Assembly: GCA_949152475.1 (NCBI GenBank)
Contig: OX424559.1
Coordinates: 38,733,119-38,797,118, forward strand
Length of the DNA: 64,000 bases
Direction of reading: 5' to 3'
DNA from: Terebella lapidaria
Lineage: Eukaryota; Annelida; Polychaeta; Terebellida; Terebellidae
Positions within the stretch are counted from its first letter, which is position 1. Every line of letters starts with the position of its first letter. Of the stretch, positions 12,746 to 25,870 are shown piece by piece. The notes under the pieces were generated by a model. It made no database searches, had not been told where the DNA came from, and was given only the letters and a program-made list of their open reading frames with translations. Both the position numbers and the translations under genes were made by a program.

Positions 12746-15373
12746 CATGGGAAAGTCCCATTTGGGCCGCGTTTGGGCCAAAATGGCCCACTTCGAGCGA
12801 TTAAAGCGCAACGAAATTTATAGACATCATAGGAGTACATATGAGGAGTGTTATGTATCAAAAAGAAAAAAAGTTACTGAACACATTTTGAGAAAATGGC
12901 CGCCAAAGTCCAAAATTTGCCGATTTTCGACGAAAACGGCCGCCATTTTGAAAGAAATGCGAAAATCAAAAAATTAGCCCAAGGGCTAAGAAAGGTTACC
13001 GGACAATATACATTTTAGATATTAGTCTTTTGTCCAGTGACCTTGAAAATAATTTTTCAACAAATATATCACTTCTAGTATGTCCACAATAGCTGTAAAG
13101 TCGATAATAAGTGAGATATTAGCCATTCTGTGATCGGTGATGTGACCTAGAAAATGAGGTCAAAGTTCAAGTTCATGAAAAGATTCAGTATATATCATTC
13201 CTCTATATTCGCAATTGATTCCTAAGCTGTAAAGATGATAATAAGCGACCTATTAGCCATTTTGTTCTCTGACCTTGAAAATTGGATCAAAGGTCAAATT
13301 CTATATCACCAAAATATTCAGCATACATCATTTCCTATATGTTCACTATGGACCCCTACGTTGTGAATTTGATAATAAGAGAGATATAAACCATTTTGTA
13401 TTCTGACCTTGAAAATAAAATGACTGGCCTTGAAATTTAGGTCAAAGGTCAAATTCAAGGTCATGAGAATATTCAGAATATATCATTTCCTATATGTTCA
13501 CAATTAATTCCTAAGCTGTAAAGTTGATAATAAGCAAGATATTAGCCATTTTGTCCTGTTGACCTTGAAAATGAGGTCAAAAGTCAAATTCAAGGTCACT
13601 AGAATATTCAGCATATATAATTTCCTATATGTTCACAATTGATTCATAAGGCGTAAAGTCACTAATAAGCAAGATATTGGCCATTTTGTCCTGTGACCTT
13701 GAAAATGAGGTCAAAGGTCAAATTCAAGGTCACAAAAATATTCAGCATATATCATTTCCTATATGTTCACAATTGTTTCCTAAGCTGTAAAGTCGATAAT
13801 AAGCGAGATATTAGCAATTTTGTCCTGTGACCTTGGAAATGAGGTCAAGGTCAAATTCGAGGTCACGAGAAAATTCAGCATATATCATTTCCTATATGTT
13901 CAATGTATTCCTAAGCTGTAAAGTCGATAATAAGCGAGATATTAGCCATTTTGTCATGTGACCTTGAAAATGAGGTCAAAGGTCAAATTCAAGATCATGA
14001 GAATATTCAGCATATATCATTTCCTATATGTTCACAATTGAATCCTAAGCTGTAAAGTCGATAATAAGCGAGATATTAGCCATTTTGTCCTGTGACCTTG
14101 AAAATGAGGTCAAAGGTCAAATTCAAGGTCACGACAATATTCAGCATATATCATTTCCTATATGTCCACAATTGATTCCTAGTCTCTAATCTCAATATTA
14201 AGTGAGATATTAGGCTTAACGTGTCCCATTTTAAAGCATAGGAAAATTTAACATGGGAAAGTCCCATTTGGGCCGAGTTTGGGCCCAAAATGGCCCACTT
14301 CGAGCCATTCAAGGGCAACGAAATTTATACATGTCACAGAGGTACATATGAGGAGTGTTATGCATGAATAAGAAAAAAAGTTACTGAACAGATTTTGAGA
14401 AAACGACAGCCAAAGTCCAAAATTGGCCATTTTTCGACGAAAACGGCAGCCATTTTGAAATAATTGCGAAAATCAAAAATTAGGCCAAGGGCCGAAAATA
14501 GGTTACTGGACAATGTTTAATATTTTAGATGTTAGCCAGGTGACTGGTTGAATTCAAGGTCAAGAGAATATTCAGCATATATAACATTAAGCATATATCA
14601 TGTCCACAGTTGATTGCTAAGCTGTAAATTCAATAATCAGCGAGATATTAGCAATTTTGTGCTGTGGCCTTGAAAATGAAGGGGCAAAGGTCAAATTCAA
14701 GGTCATCAAAATATTCAGTGTACATGTGTATATCATTTTCTATATCATGTCCACAATTGATTCCCAAGCCATACAGTCAAGAGAGGAGCAAGATATGAGC
14801 CAGTTTGTCCTTGGACCTTGAAAATGAGGTCAGAGGTCAAATTCAAGGTCATGAGAATATTCAGCATATATCATTTCCTATATGTCCACAATTGATTCCT
14901 AAGCTGTAAAATCGATAATAAGTGAGATATTAGCCTGTTTGACCTGTGACCTTGAAAATGAGGTCAAAGGTCAAATTCAAGGTCATGACAATAATCTGCA
15001 TATATCATTTCCTATATGTTCATAATTGATTCCTAAGCTGTAAAGTCGATAATAAGTGAGATATTAGCCATTTTGTCCTGTGACCTTGAAAATGAGGTCA
15101 AAGGTCAAATTCAAGGTCATGACAATAATCTGCATATATCATTTCCTATACGTCCACAATTGATTCCTAAGCTGTAAAGTCGATAATAAGCGAGATATTA
15201 GCCATATTGTTCTCTGACCTTGAAACCGAGGTCAGAGGTCAAATTCAAGGTCACGAGAATATTCAGCATATGCCATTTCCTATATGTCCACAATTGATTC
15301 CTAGTCTCTAACCTCGATATTAAATGAGATATAAGGCTTAATGTGTCCCATTATAAAGCATAGGAGAATTTAA
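12746..15373 (+). repeat. 2,628-bp tandem unit, copy 2
   Basis: Same length and near-identical sequence to copy 1; a difference is GAGAGG for TAGAGG near 14780. It abuts copy 3 with no insertion at the boundary, giving the empty site for the piggyBac-like element. Confidence 0.9.
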
Positions 15374-17655
15374 CATGGGAAAGTCCCATTTGGGCCGCGT
15401 TTGGGCCAAAATGGCCCACATCGAGCGATTAAAGCGCAACGAAATTTATAGACATCATAGGAGTACATATGAGGAGTGTTATGTATCAAAAAGAAAAAAA
15501 GTTACTGAACACATTTTGAGAAAATGGCCGCCAAAGTCCAAAATTTGCCGATTTTCGACGAAAACGGCCGCCATTTTGAAAGAAATGCGAAAATCAAAAA
15601 ATTAGCCCAAGGGCTAAGAAAGGTTACCGGACAATATACATTTTAGATATTAGTCTTTTGTCCAGTGACCTTGAAAATAATTTTTCAACAAATATATCAC
15701 TTCTAGTATGTCCACAATAGCTGTAAAGTCGATAATAAGTGAGATATTAGCCATTCTGTGATCGGTGATGTGACCTAGAAAATGAGGTCAAAGTTCAAGT
15801 TCATGAAAAGATTCAGTATATATCATTCCTCTATATTCGCAATTGATTCCTAAGCTGTAAAGATGATAATAAGCGACCTATTAGCCATTTTGTTCTCTGA
15901 CCTTGAAAATTGGATCAAAGGTCAAATTCTATATCACCAAAATATTCAGCATACATCATTTCCTATATGTTCACTATGGACCCCTACGTTGTGAATTTGA
16001 TAATAAGAGAGATATAAACCATTTTGTATTCTGACCTTGAAAATAAAATGACTGGCCTTGAAATTTAGGTCAAAGGTCAAATTCAAGGTCATGAGAATAT
16101 TCAGAATATATCATTTCCTATATGTTCACAATTAATTCCTAAGCTGTAAAGTTGATAATAAGCAAGATATTAGCCATTTTGTCCTGTTGACCTTGAAAAT
16201 GAGGTCAAAAGTCAAATTCAAGGTCACTAGAATATTCAGCATATATAATTTCCTATATGTTCACAATTGATTCATAAGGCGTAAAGTCACTAATAAGCAA
16301 GATATTGGCCATTTTGTCCTGTGACCTTGAAAATGAGGTCAAAGGTCAAATTCAAGGTCACAAAAATATTCAGCATATATCATTTCCTATATGTTCACAA
16401 TTGTTTCCTAAGCTGTAAAGTCGATAATAAGCGAGATATTAGCAATTTTGTCCTGTGACCTTGGAAATGAGGTCAAGGTCAAATTCGAGGTCACGAGAAA
16501 ATTCAGCATATATCATTTCCTATATGTTCAATGTATTCCTAAGCTGTAAAGTCGATAATAAGCGAGATATTAGCCATTTTGTCATGTGACCTTGAAAATG
16601 AGGTCAAAGGTCAAATTCAAGATCATGAGAATATTCAGCATATATCATTTCCTATATGTTCACAATTGAATCCTAAGCTGTAAAGTCGATAATAAGCGAG
16701 ATATTAGCCATTTTGTCCTGTGACCTTGAAAATGAGGTCAAAGGTCAAATTCAAGGTCACGACAATATTCAGCATATATCATTTCCTATATGTCCACAAT
16801 TGATTCCTAGTCTCTAATCTCAATATTAAGTGAGATATTAGGCTTAACGTGTCCCATTTTAAAGCATAGGAAAATTTAACATGGGAAAGTCCCATTTGGG
16901 CCGAGTTTGGGCCCAAAATGGCCCACTTCGATTCAGCGAGATTCAAGGTCCAATTTATACATGTCACAGAGGTACATATGAGGAGTGTTATGCATGAATA
17001 AGAAAAAAAGTTACTGAACAGATTTTGAGAAAACGACAGCCAAAGTCCAAAATTGGCCATTTTTCGACGAAAACGGCAGCCATTTTGAAATAATTGCGAA
17101 AATCAAAAATTAGGCCAAGGGCCGAAAATAGGTTACTGGACAATGTTTAATATTTTAGATGTTAGCCAGGTGACTGGTTGAATTCAAGGTCAAGAGAATA
17201 TTCAGCATATATAACATTAAGCATATATCATGTCCACAGTTGATTGCTAAGCTGTAAATTCAATAATCAGCGAGATATTAGCAATTTTGTGCTGTGGCCT
17301 TGAAAATGAAGGGGCAAAGGTCAAATTCAAGGTCATCAAAATATTCAGTGTACATGTGTATATCATTTTCTATATCATGTCCACAATTGATTCCCAAGCC
17401 ATACAGTCAATAGAGGAGCAAGATATGAGCCAGTTTGTCCTTGGACCTTGAAAATGAGGTCAGAGGTCAAATTCAAGGTCATGAGAATATTCAGCATATA
17501 TCATTTCCTATATGTCCACAATTGATTCCTAAGCTGTAAAATCGATAATAAGTGAGATATTAGCCTGTTTGACCTGTGACCTTGAAAATGAGGTCAAAGG
17601 TCAAATTCAAGGTCATGACAATAATCTGCATATATCATTTCCTATATGTTCATAA
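15374..17655 (+). repeat. 2,628-bp tandem unit, copy 3 (partial)
   Basis: Collinear with copies 1 and 2 until about 17655, where it passes into a related satellite variant (GATTGCTAAGCTG...AACAAGCG). One short stretch near 16930-16955 is rearranged relative to the other copies. Confidence 0.85.
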
Positions 17656-18139
17656 TTGATTGCTAAGCTGTAAAGTCGATAACAAGCGAGATATTAGCCT
17701 TTTTGTCCTGTGACCTTGAAAATGAGGTCGAAGGTCAAATTCAAGGTCATCAGAATATTCAGCATTTATCATTTCCTATATGTCCACAATTGATTCCTAA
17801 GCTGTAGAGTCGATAATAAGCGAGATATAAGCCATTTTGTGCTCTGACCTTGAAACTGAGGTCAGAGGTCAAATTCAAGGTCACGAGAATATTCAGCATA
17901 TATTATTTCCTGTATGTCCACAATTGATTCCTAAGCTGTAGAGTCGATAATAAGCGAGATACAAGCCATTTTGTGCTCTGACCTTGAAACTGAGGTCAGA
18001 GGTCAAATTCAAGGTCACGAGAATATTCAGCATATATCATTTCCTATATGTCCACAATTGATTCCTAGTCTCTAATCTCAATATCAAGTGAGATATTAGG
18101 CATAATGTGTCCCATTATAAAGCATAGGAGAATTTAACA
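17656..18139 (+). repeat. Family A satellite and start of the conserved module
   Basis: About three diverged 134-bp monomers, then the CTAGTCTCTAATCTC module, ending at GAATTTAACA where family B begins. No gene seen. Confidence 0.75.
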
Positions 18140-20506
18140 TAGCACCAAGGGTGCTGTAGCTTACCGGCAATCATGAGAAACGCAGAGTATTGATTTTCCA
18201 ACATATACATTGTTACACTGATCTTGAACTCTAATTGTCAAAAAATGTTCGTAAATGTTGCTGGAAACACATTTTCTGTATGGACTATAGTACGAAATCA
18301 AATTACACATCACAAAGGTACATAAAGAGAATCTTATACATGATTTTGAGAAAAACTGTCTGAATAGATTTAGACAAAATGGCCACCAAAGACAAATTTC
18401 ATCGTTTTTGACCTTCCAAGGTCATTATAATAATGAGCATTTTATAGTCTAGGATCACCAACTCAAGTCGGTCTCTCTGACTGCACAATTATTATCCCCG
18501 GCAGACCTGTTCACTCCGACACATACTCAACCTCCTGGGAGGCATACAGCTCCATGTGCAGCCATTATTTGGCGCAGGGAAACTGTGCATACACAATTGT
18601 CATCTCTGTCTATTGCCAGGTGCCCAATTATACTGTTTGGGTGAACAGCATACAGCAGCGCAGGTGAATGCACAAACAGGGTCACCCATCCATGTATTAC
18701 CCACGCCTAGCGTTGCTTAACTTCGGTGATCTTACGGGTACCGGTGTGTCATGCGCTACAAGGCCGTCATTGAAGGTCAAATTCAAGGTCATCACTCAAA
18801 CCGCATTATATGATTTCCCATTTGAATGTGCCAATACTTAGGCTCTATTTTGAAGTCTTTTTTTTTTTTTTTTTTTTTGCTGGAAATGGCTCAAAACGAA
18901 TAGTGACTTGATTTTGGACAAAAAAATTTTTTTTTGCTGACCCGTCAAAAATTTAAAATGGCCGCCACACGCAGACAGGCGATTCAAGGGTAACTAAACT
19001 TATACACATCATAGAGGTACATGAGGGGAATGTTTTAAAACAAAAATCTCGAAACTGATCACACAGTTTTTGAGAAAATGGCCATCAAGTCCAGAATTGG
19101 TCATTTTTCGACAAAAAAAGGTCGTTTTGACCTTCCAAGGTCATTGAAGGTCAAATTCAAGGTCATCACTCAAACCGCAATATATGGTTTCCCATTTGAA
19201 TGTGCCATTACTTAGGCTCTATCTTCAAGTGTTCTATGAGTTTACTCTGCACAGCTCCGATTATGAAGGAAAATTGGGTGAAATTTTCTAAGTCCAAAAA
19301 ATTTTTCAATGGCCAAAAAAAAATTTTTTTTTTTTTGCTGGAAATGGCTCAAAACGAATAGTGACTTGATTTGGGACAAAAAAAATTTTTTTCGCCGACC
19401 CTTCAAAAAATCAAAATGGCCGCCACACGCAGACCGGCAATTCAAGGGCAACAAAACTTATACACATCATAGAGGTACATGAGGGGAATGTTTTAAAACA
19501 AAAATCTCAAAACTGATCAGACAGTTTTTGAGAAAATGGCCATCAAGTCCAAAATTGGTCATTTTTCGACAAAAAAAGGTCGTTTTGACCTTCCAAGGTC
19601 ATTTTTGCTGGAAATGGCTCAAAACGAATAGTGACTTGATTTGGGACAAAAAAAAATTTTTTCGCCGACCCGTCAAAAAATCAAAATGGCCGCCACACGC
19701 AGACCGGCAATTCAAGGGCAACAAAACTTATACACATCATAGAGGTACATGAGGGGAATGTTTTAAAACAAAAATCTCAAAACTGATCAGACAGTTTTTG
19801 AGAAAATGGCCATCGAGTCCAAAATTGGTCATTTTTCGACAAAAAAAGGTCGTTTTGACCTTCCAAGGTCATTGAAGGTCAAATTCAAGGTCATCACTCA
19901 AACCGCAATATATGGTTTCCCATTTGAATGTGCCATTACTTAGGCTCTATCTTCAAGTGTTCTATGAGTTTACTCTGCACAGCTCCCATTATGAAGGAAA
20001 ATTGGGTGAAATTTTCTAAGTCCAAAAAATTTTTCAATGGGCAAAAAAATTTTTTTTTTTTTTTTTTGCTGGAAATGGCTCAAAACGAATAGTGACTTGA
20101 TTTGGGACAAAAAATTTTTTTTTCGCCGACCCGTCAAAAAATCAAAATGGCCGCCACACGCAGACCGGCGATTCAAGGGCAACGAAACTTATACACATCA
20201 TAAAGGTACATAAGAGGAATGTTTTGAAACAAAAATCTCAAAACTGATCAGACAGTTTTTGAGAAAATGGCCTCCAAAGTCCAAAATTGGCAATTTTTCG
20301 TCAAAAATGGCCACCAAATCGGCAAAAACGATTCAATCAAAAAAATTAAAAAAACGTCTTTAGATACTGGCCCAAGGTATGTTCTGACAAATTTATGGGG
20401 AAATTCATCACGTCAAAAAAAAGTTACAGACCCGGACGGACGACGGACGGACGACGGACGAAATACCACGACAATAGCTTATCGGCCCAAAGGGCCGGTA
20501 AGCTAA
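18140..20506 (+). mobile_element. Family B element with both ends
   Basis: Starts TAGCACC-AAG-GGTGCT then TAGCTTACCGGC, and ends with the hairpin AGCTTATCGGCCC / GGGCCGGTAAGCT and AA. The interior has repeated units of about 430 bp around a core (TCAAGGGCAACAAAACTTAT to TTTTTGAGAAAATGGCC) shared with family A, and half-sites such as AGGTCATTGAAGGTCA. It contains a 5S-SINE at 18427-18765. A second copy at 52534-60616 carries other insertions. Confidence 0.7.
18427..18765 (-). mobile_element. 5S rRNA-derived SINE (SINE3 class)
   Basis: On the minus strand the head reads GATCACCGAAGTTAAGCAAC then, after a short gap, ACATGGATGGGTGACC. These are the box A and box C parts of the 5S rRNA internal pol III promoter. 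The body is not recognised and the 3' tail is AT-rich. A GTCATT word sits on both sides (18421-18426 and 18766-18771), a plausible 6-bp target duplication within CCAAGGTCATTGAAGGTC of family B. It is not a functional 5S gene: the first third of 5S rRNA is not intact and an unrelated body follows. Confidence 0.75.
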
Positions 20507-21820
20507 AAATTAGGCCAAGGGCCGAAGATAGGTTACCGGACAATGTTTAATATTTTAGATGATAGCCAGGTCACTGGTTGAATTCAAGGTCAAGAGAATA
20601 TTCATCATATATAACATTAAGCATATATCATGTCCACAGTTGATTGCTACGCTGTACATTCAATAATCAGAGAGATATTAGCAATTTGTGCTGTGGCCTT
20701 GAAAATGAAGGGGCAAAGGTCAAATTCAAGGTCATCAAAATATTCAATGTATATCATTTTCTATATCATGTCCACAATTGATTCCCAAGCCATACATTCA
20801 ATAGAGGAGCAAGATATGAGCCAGTTTGTCTTTGGACCTTGAAAATGAGGTCAGAGGTCAAATTCAAGGTCATGAGAATATTCAGCATATATCATTTCCT
20901 ATATGTCCACAATTGATTCCTAAGCTGTAAAATCGATAATAAGTGAGATATTAGCCTGTTTGTCCTGTGACCTTGAAAATGAGATCAAAGGTCAAATTCA
21001 AAGTCATGATAATAATCTGCATATATCATTTCCTATATGTTCATAATTGATTGCTAAGCTGTAAAGTCGATAACAAGCGAGATATTAGCCATTTTGTCCT
21101 GTGACCTTGAAACTGAGGTTGAAAGTAAAATTCAAGGTCATCAGAATATTCAGCATATATCATTTCCTAATTCCTATATGTCCACAATTGATTCCTAAGC
21201 TGTAGAGTCGATAATAAGCGAGATATAAGCCATTTTGTGCTCTGACCTTGAAACTGAGGTCAGAGGTCAAATTCAAGGTCACGAGAATATTCAGCATATA
21301 TTATTTCCTATATGTCCACAATTGATTCCTAGGCTGTAGAGTCGATAATAAGCGAGATATAAGCCATTTTGTGCTCTGAACTTGAAACTGAGGTCAGAGG
21401 TCAAATTCAAGGTCACGAGAATATTCAGCATATATCATTTCCTATATGTCCACAATTGATTCCTAGTCTCTAATCTCAATATCAAGTGAGATATTAGGCA
21501 TAATGTGTCCCATTATAAAGCATAGGAGAATTTAACATGGGAAAGTCCCATTTGGGTCGAGTTTAGGCCAAAATGGCCAACTTCGAGCGATTCAAGCGCA
21601 ACGAAATTTATAGACATCATAGGAGTCCATATGAGGAGTGTTATGTATCAAAAAGAAAAAAAGTTACTGAACAGATTTTGAGAAAATGGCCGTCAAAGTC
21701 CAAAATCAGGCATTTTTCGTCGAAAACGGCCGCCATTTTGAAAATTTTGAAAATCCTTCTTGAATTATTTTTAAGTATTTTTGTGCAAAATTTCAGAAAA
21801 ATTCGCCTGTAAACAAAAAA
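20507..21820 (+). repeat. Family A variant (TTAGGCC start) with 134-bp satellite
   Basis: Follows the 3' end of family B directly. It begins TTAGGCCAAGGGCC with AGGTTACCGGAC, has about eight 134-bp monomers, then the ATGGGAAAGTCCCATTTGGG module and a fragment of the 3' tail. No gene seen. Confidence 0.7.
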
Positions 21821-23354
21821 TTAGCCCAAAGGATAAGATAGGTTACCGGACAATTTTGGTTTGGCCATGGCAGCATTGGCAGGTTACAGACCTTGAGATT
21901 TACCAATCAAGGTTCGCAGTGTAAATCCCAATCAAGGTCATCCGTATGAACTTCGATGTTACCATTACATGTATGTGTGCGGCATTTGATATTCTATATA
22001 TGTTGGGTGGAATCGTTTAGGCCGCTCAGGTCAATTTACACATTCCAAATCAGACATTTGGCACTCAAGGTCATCTGACGTCAAGTTCAAGGTCATCATT
22101 AGTTGTGCCATATATGTCTTCCTGTTCGTAACATGAGCTCTCTCTGCAAGCATTCCATCTACAGAGGCAAATCTGGGCATTTTTTGACCCCAAAATGGCT
22201 GTTTTGACCTTTCAAGGTCATCGAAGGTCAGATTCAAGGTCACCACACAAGTCGCCATATATGACTTCCCATTTGAAAGTGCCAATTTCTAAGCTCTATC
22301 TTCAAGCGTTCTATGAGTACAGTCTGGACAGCTCCCATTATGAAGGAAAAAAGTGCCGAAAATTTTCTAAGTCTGAAAAAAAATTTTCCCCTAGAAATGG
22401 CCCAAAATGGATAGTAATGCGATTTGGGGCGAAAAAATTTTTTTCGCAGACTCGTCAAAAATTCAAAATGGCCGCCACAAGGAGATCGGCGATTCAAGGG
22501 CAACAAAACTTATACACGTCACAGAGGTATATACGAGGAATCTTTTTAAGCAAAAATCTCAAAACTGATCAGACACTTTTTGAGAAAATACAGACCAGGT
22601 GCAAATTTGAGCGTTTTTCGACCCCAAAATGGCTGTTTTGACCTTTCAAGGTCATCCAAGGTCAAATTCAAGGTCACCACACAAGTCACCATATATGACT
22701 TCCCATTTGAAAGTGCCAATTTCTAAGCTCTATCTTCAAGCGTTCTATGAGTACAGTCTGGACAGCTCCCATTATGAAGGAAAAAAGTGCCGAAAATTTT
22801 CCAAAATTTTTTTCAAAGGGTAAACATTTTTTTGCCCTAGAAATGGCCCAAAATGGATAGTAATGCGATTTGGGGTGAAAAAAAATTTTTACGCCGACCC
22901 GCCAAAAATTAAAAATGGCCACCACACGGAAACCGGCAGATTTAGGGCAACCAAACTTATACATATCACAGAGGTATATGAGGGGAATCTTTTGAAACCA
23001 AAAACTCAAAACTGATCAGACAGTTTTTGAGAAAATGGCTGTCAAAGTCCAAAATTGAGCGTTTTTCGACAAAAACGGCCGCCATTTTGAAAAAAATGCG
23101 AAAATCAAAAAACAAAAAAATACCTCCTTCTCAAAATATTTTTAGGCATTTTTGTGCAAAATTTCAGAAAGATTCGATCGTTAACTTTAAAGATAAAAAT
23201 GTTAACGCCGGACGGACGGACGGACGTCCGTCCGTCCATCCGGCGTTAACATTTTTATCTTTAAAGTTAACAATCGAATCTTTACGGACGGACGGCGGAC
23301 GACGGACGCAACGCCATGCCAATAGGTTATCGGACCAAAGGTCCGGTAACCTAA
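21821..23354 (+). mobile_element. Family A2 element, 434-bp internal units
   Basis: Has the 5' family A end (GGTTACCGGACAATTTTGG), then units with GACCTTTCAAGGTCATC about 434 bp apart (near 22200 and 22634), and the hairpin 3' end at 23322-23354. The 3' half carries a long perfect-centre palindrome (23168-23283). The reading frames inside, of 60-150 codons on both strands, are repeat by-products. Confidence 0.65.
23168..23283. repeat. Palindrome, 58-bp arms, no spacer
   Basis: The arm 23168-23225 (AAAGATTCGATCGTTAAC onward to GGACGGAC) is followed at once by its reverse complement to 23283, with about two mismatches. Other family A copies have a simple (GGAC)n tract here, so this copy arose by an inverted duplication of the tract and its left flank. 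Confidence 0.9.
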
Positions 23355-23365
23355 AAAGATAAAAT

Positions 23366-24692
23366 TAGCCCAAAGGCTAAGATAGGTTACCGGACAATTT
23401 TGGTTTGGCCACGGCAGCATTGGCAGGTAACAGACCTTGAGATTTACCAATCAAGGTTCGCAGTGTAAACATATGACCTTGGGATTTACCAATCAAGGTC
23501 ATCCGTATGAACTTCGATGTAACCATTACATGTATGTGTGCGGCATTTGATATTCTATATGTTGGGTGGAATCGTTTAGGCCGCTCAGGTCAATTTACAC
23601 ATTCCAAGTCAGACATTTGGCACTCAAGGTCATCTGACGTCAAGTTCAAGGCCATCATTAGTTGTGCCATATATGTCTTCCTATATGTTCATAAAGCAAA
23701 CATGAGCTCTATCTGCAAGCATTTCATCTACAAAGGCAAATCTGGGCATTTTTTGACCCCAAAATGGCTGTTTTGACCTTTCAAGGTCAGCCAAGGTCAA
23801 ATTCAAGGTCACCACACAAGTCGCCATATATGACTTCCCATTTGAAAGTGCCAATTTCTAAGCTCTATCTTCAAGCGTTCTATGAGTACAGTCCTGACAG
23901 CTCCCATTATGAAGGAAAAAAGTGCCGAAAATTTTCTAAGTCCAAAATTTTTTTCAAAGGGTGAAAATTTTTTTTTGCCTAGAAATGGCCCAAAATGGAT
24001 AGTAATGTTATTTGGGGCGAAAAAAATTTTTTTCGCCGACTCGTCAAAAATTCAAAATGGCCGCCACACTGAGATCGGTGATTCAAGGGCAACAAAACTT
24101 ATACACGTCACAGAGGTATATAAGAGGAATCTTTTTAAGCAAAAATCTCAAAACTGATCAGACACTTTTTGAGAAAATACAGACCAGGTGCAAATTTGAG
24201 CGTTTTTCGACCCCAAAATGGCTGTTTTGACCTTTCAAGGTCATCCAAGGTCAAATTCAAGGTCACCACACAAGTCGCCATATATGACTTCCCATTTGAA
24301 AGTGCCAATTTCTAAGCTCTATCTTCAAGCGTTCTATGAGTACAGTCCGGACAGCTCCCATTATGAAGGGAAAAAGTACCGAAAATTTTCCAAGTCCAAA
24401 ATTTTTTTCAAAGGGTGAAAATTTTTTTTTGCCCTAGAAATGGCCCAAAATGGATAGTAATGCGATTTGGGGCGAAAAAATTTTTTTTCGCCGACCCGCT
24501 AAAAATTCAAAATGGCCGCCACACGGAAACCGGCAGATTTAGGGCAACCAAACTTTTACATATCACAGAGGTATATGAGGGGAATCTTTTGAAACCAAAA
24601 ACTCAAAACTGATCAGACAGTTTTTGAGAAAATGGCCATCAAAGTCCAAAATTTAGCGTTTTTCGACAAAAACGGCCGCCATTTTGAAAAAA
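23366..24692 (+). repeat. Family A2 copy lacking its own 3' end
   Basis: Same 5' end and internal units as the copy at 21821, with unit starts near 23769 and 24223. It is cut off at 24693 by a new family A start. No gene seen. Confidence 0.65.
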
Positions 24693-25870
24693 TTAGCCCA
24701 AGGGCTAAGAAAGGTTACCGGACAATATATATTTTAGATATTAGTATTTTGTCCCGTGACCTTTAAAAAACGTCATTGGTCAATTCAAGGACACGATAAT
24801 ATTCGGCATATGTCATTTCTAGTATGTCCACAATTAATTCCTAAGCTGTGAAGTCAATAATAAGCGAGATATTAGCCATTATGTCCTGTGACCTTGAAAA
24901 TGAGGTCAAAGGTCGAATTCAAGGTCATAGCAATATTCAGCATATATCATTTCCTATATGTTCATAATTGATTCCTAAGCTGTAAAGTCCATAATGAGCA
25001 AGCCATTAGCCATTTTGTCCTGGGACCTTGGAAATTAGGTTAAAGGTGAAGTTCAAGGTCATGACAATGTTCAGAATACATCATTTTCTATATGTCCCCA
25101 ATTGATTGCTAAGCTGTAAAGTCGATAAAAAGCGAGATATTACCCATTTCGTTCTCTGACCTTGAAAATGAGGTCAAAGGTCAAATTCAAGGTCATAGCA
25201 ATATTCAGCATATATCATTTCCTATATGTTCATAATTGATTCCTAAGCTGTAAAATCGATAATAAGCGAGATATTAGCTATTTTGTCCTGCGACCTTGAA
25301 AAGGAGGTCAAGGTCAAATTCAAGGTCATAGCAATATTCAGCATATATCATTTCCTATATATATGTTCACAATTGATTGCTAAGCTGTAAAGTGGATAAA
25401 AAGCGAGATATCAGCCATTTTGTCCTGTGATCCTGAAAATGAGGTCAAAAGTCAAATTGATAGTCTCGATATTAATCTGCATATACATGTATCATTTCCT
25501 ATATGTCCACAATTGCTCCCTAAGCTGTAGAATCGATAATAAATGAGATATTAGCCATTTTGTCCTGTGACTTTGAAAATGAGGTCAAAGCTCAAATTCA
25601 AGGTCATGACAATAATCTGCATATATCATCTCCTATAAGTTCATAATTGATTCCTACACTGTAAAGTCAATAATAAGCGAGATATTAGCCATTTTGTGCT
25701 CTGACCTTGAAACTGAGGTCAGAAGTCAAATTCAAGGTCACGAGGATATTCAGCATATATCATTTCCTATATGTCCACAATTGATCCCTAAGCTGTAAAA
25801 TCGATAATAAGGGAGATATTAGCCATTCTGTGGTGTGACCTTGAAAATGAGGTCAAAGGTCAAATTCAAG
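24693..25870 (+). repeat. Family A copy, left half, split by the Penelope-like insertion
   Basis: Near-identical to 776-1670 plus extra monomers; it stops at TCAAAGGTCAAATTCAAG (25853-25870) and resumes with the same 18 bases at 35541. The uninterrupted sequence is at about 1655-1690. Confidence 0.85.
25853..25870 (+). repeat. Target-site duplication, left, of the Penelope-like element
   Basis: TCAAAGGTCAAATTCAAG, repeated exactly at 35541-35558. The paralogous empty site near 1655-1672 carries it once. Confidence 0.9.

Noticed and set aside
18680-18765. A functional 5S rRNA gene
   Set aside because: Only the middle and 3' part of 5S is similar, an unrelated body follows, and the whole is flanked by a target duplication, so it is a SINE head.
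22195-24230. ORFs of 60-148 codons in the A2 units on both strands
   Set aside because: They recur with each repeat unit, overlap in several frames and hold no domain.
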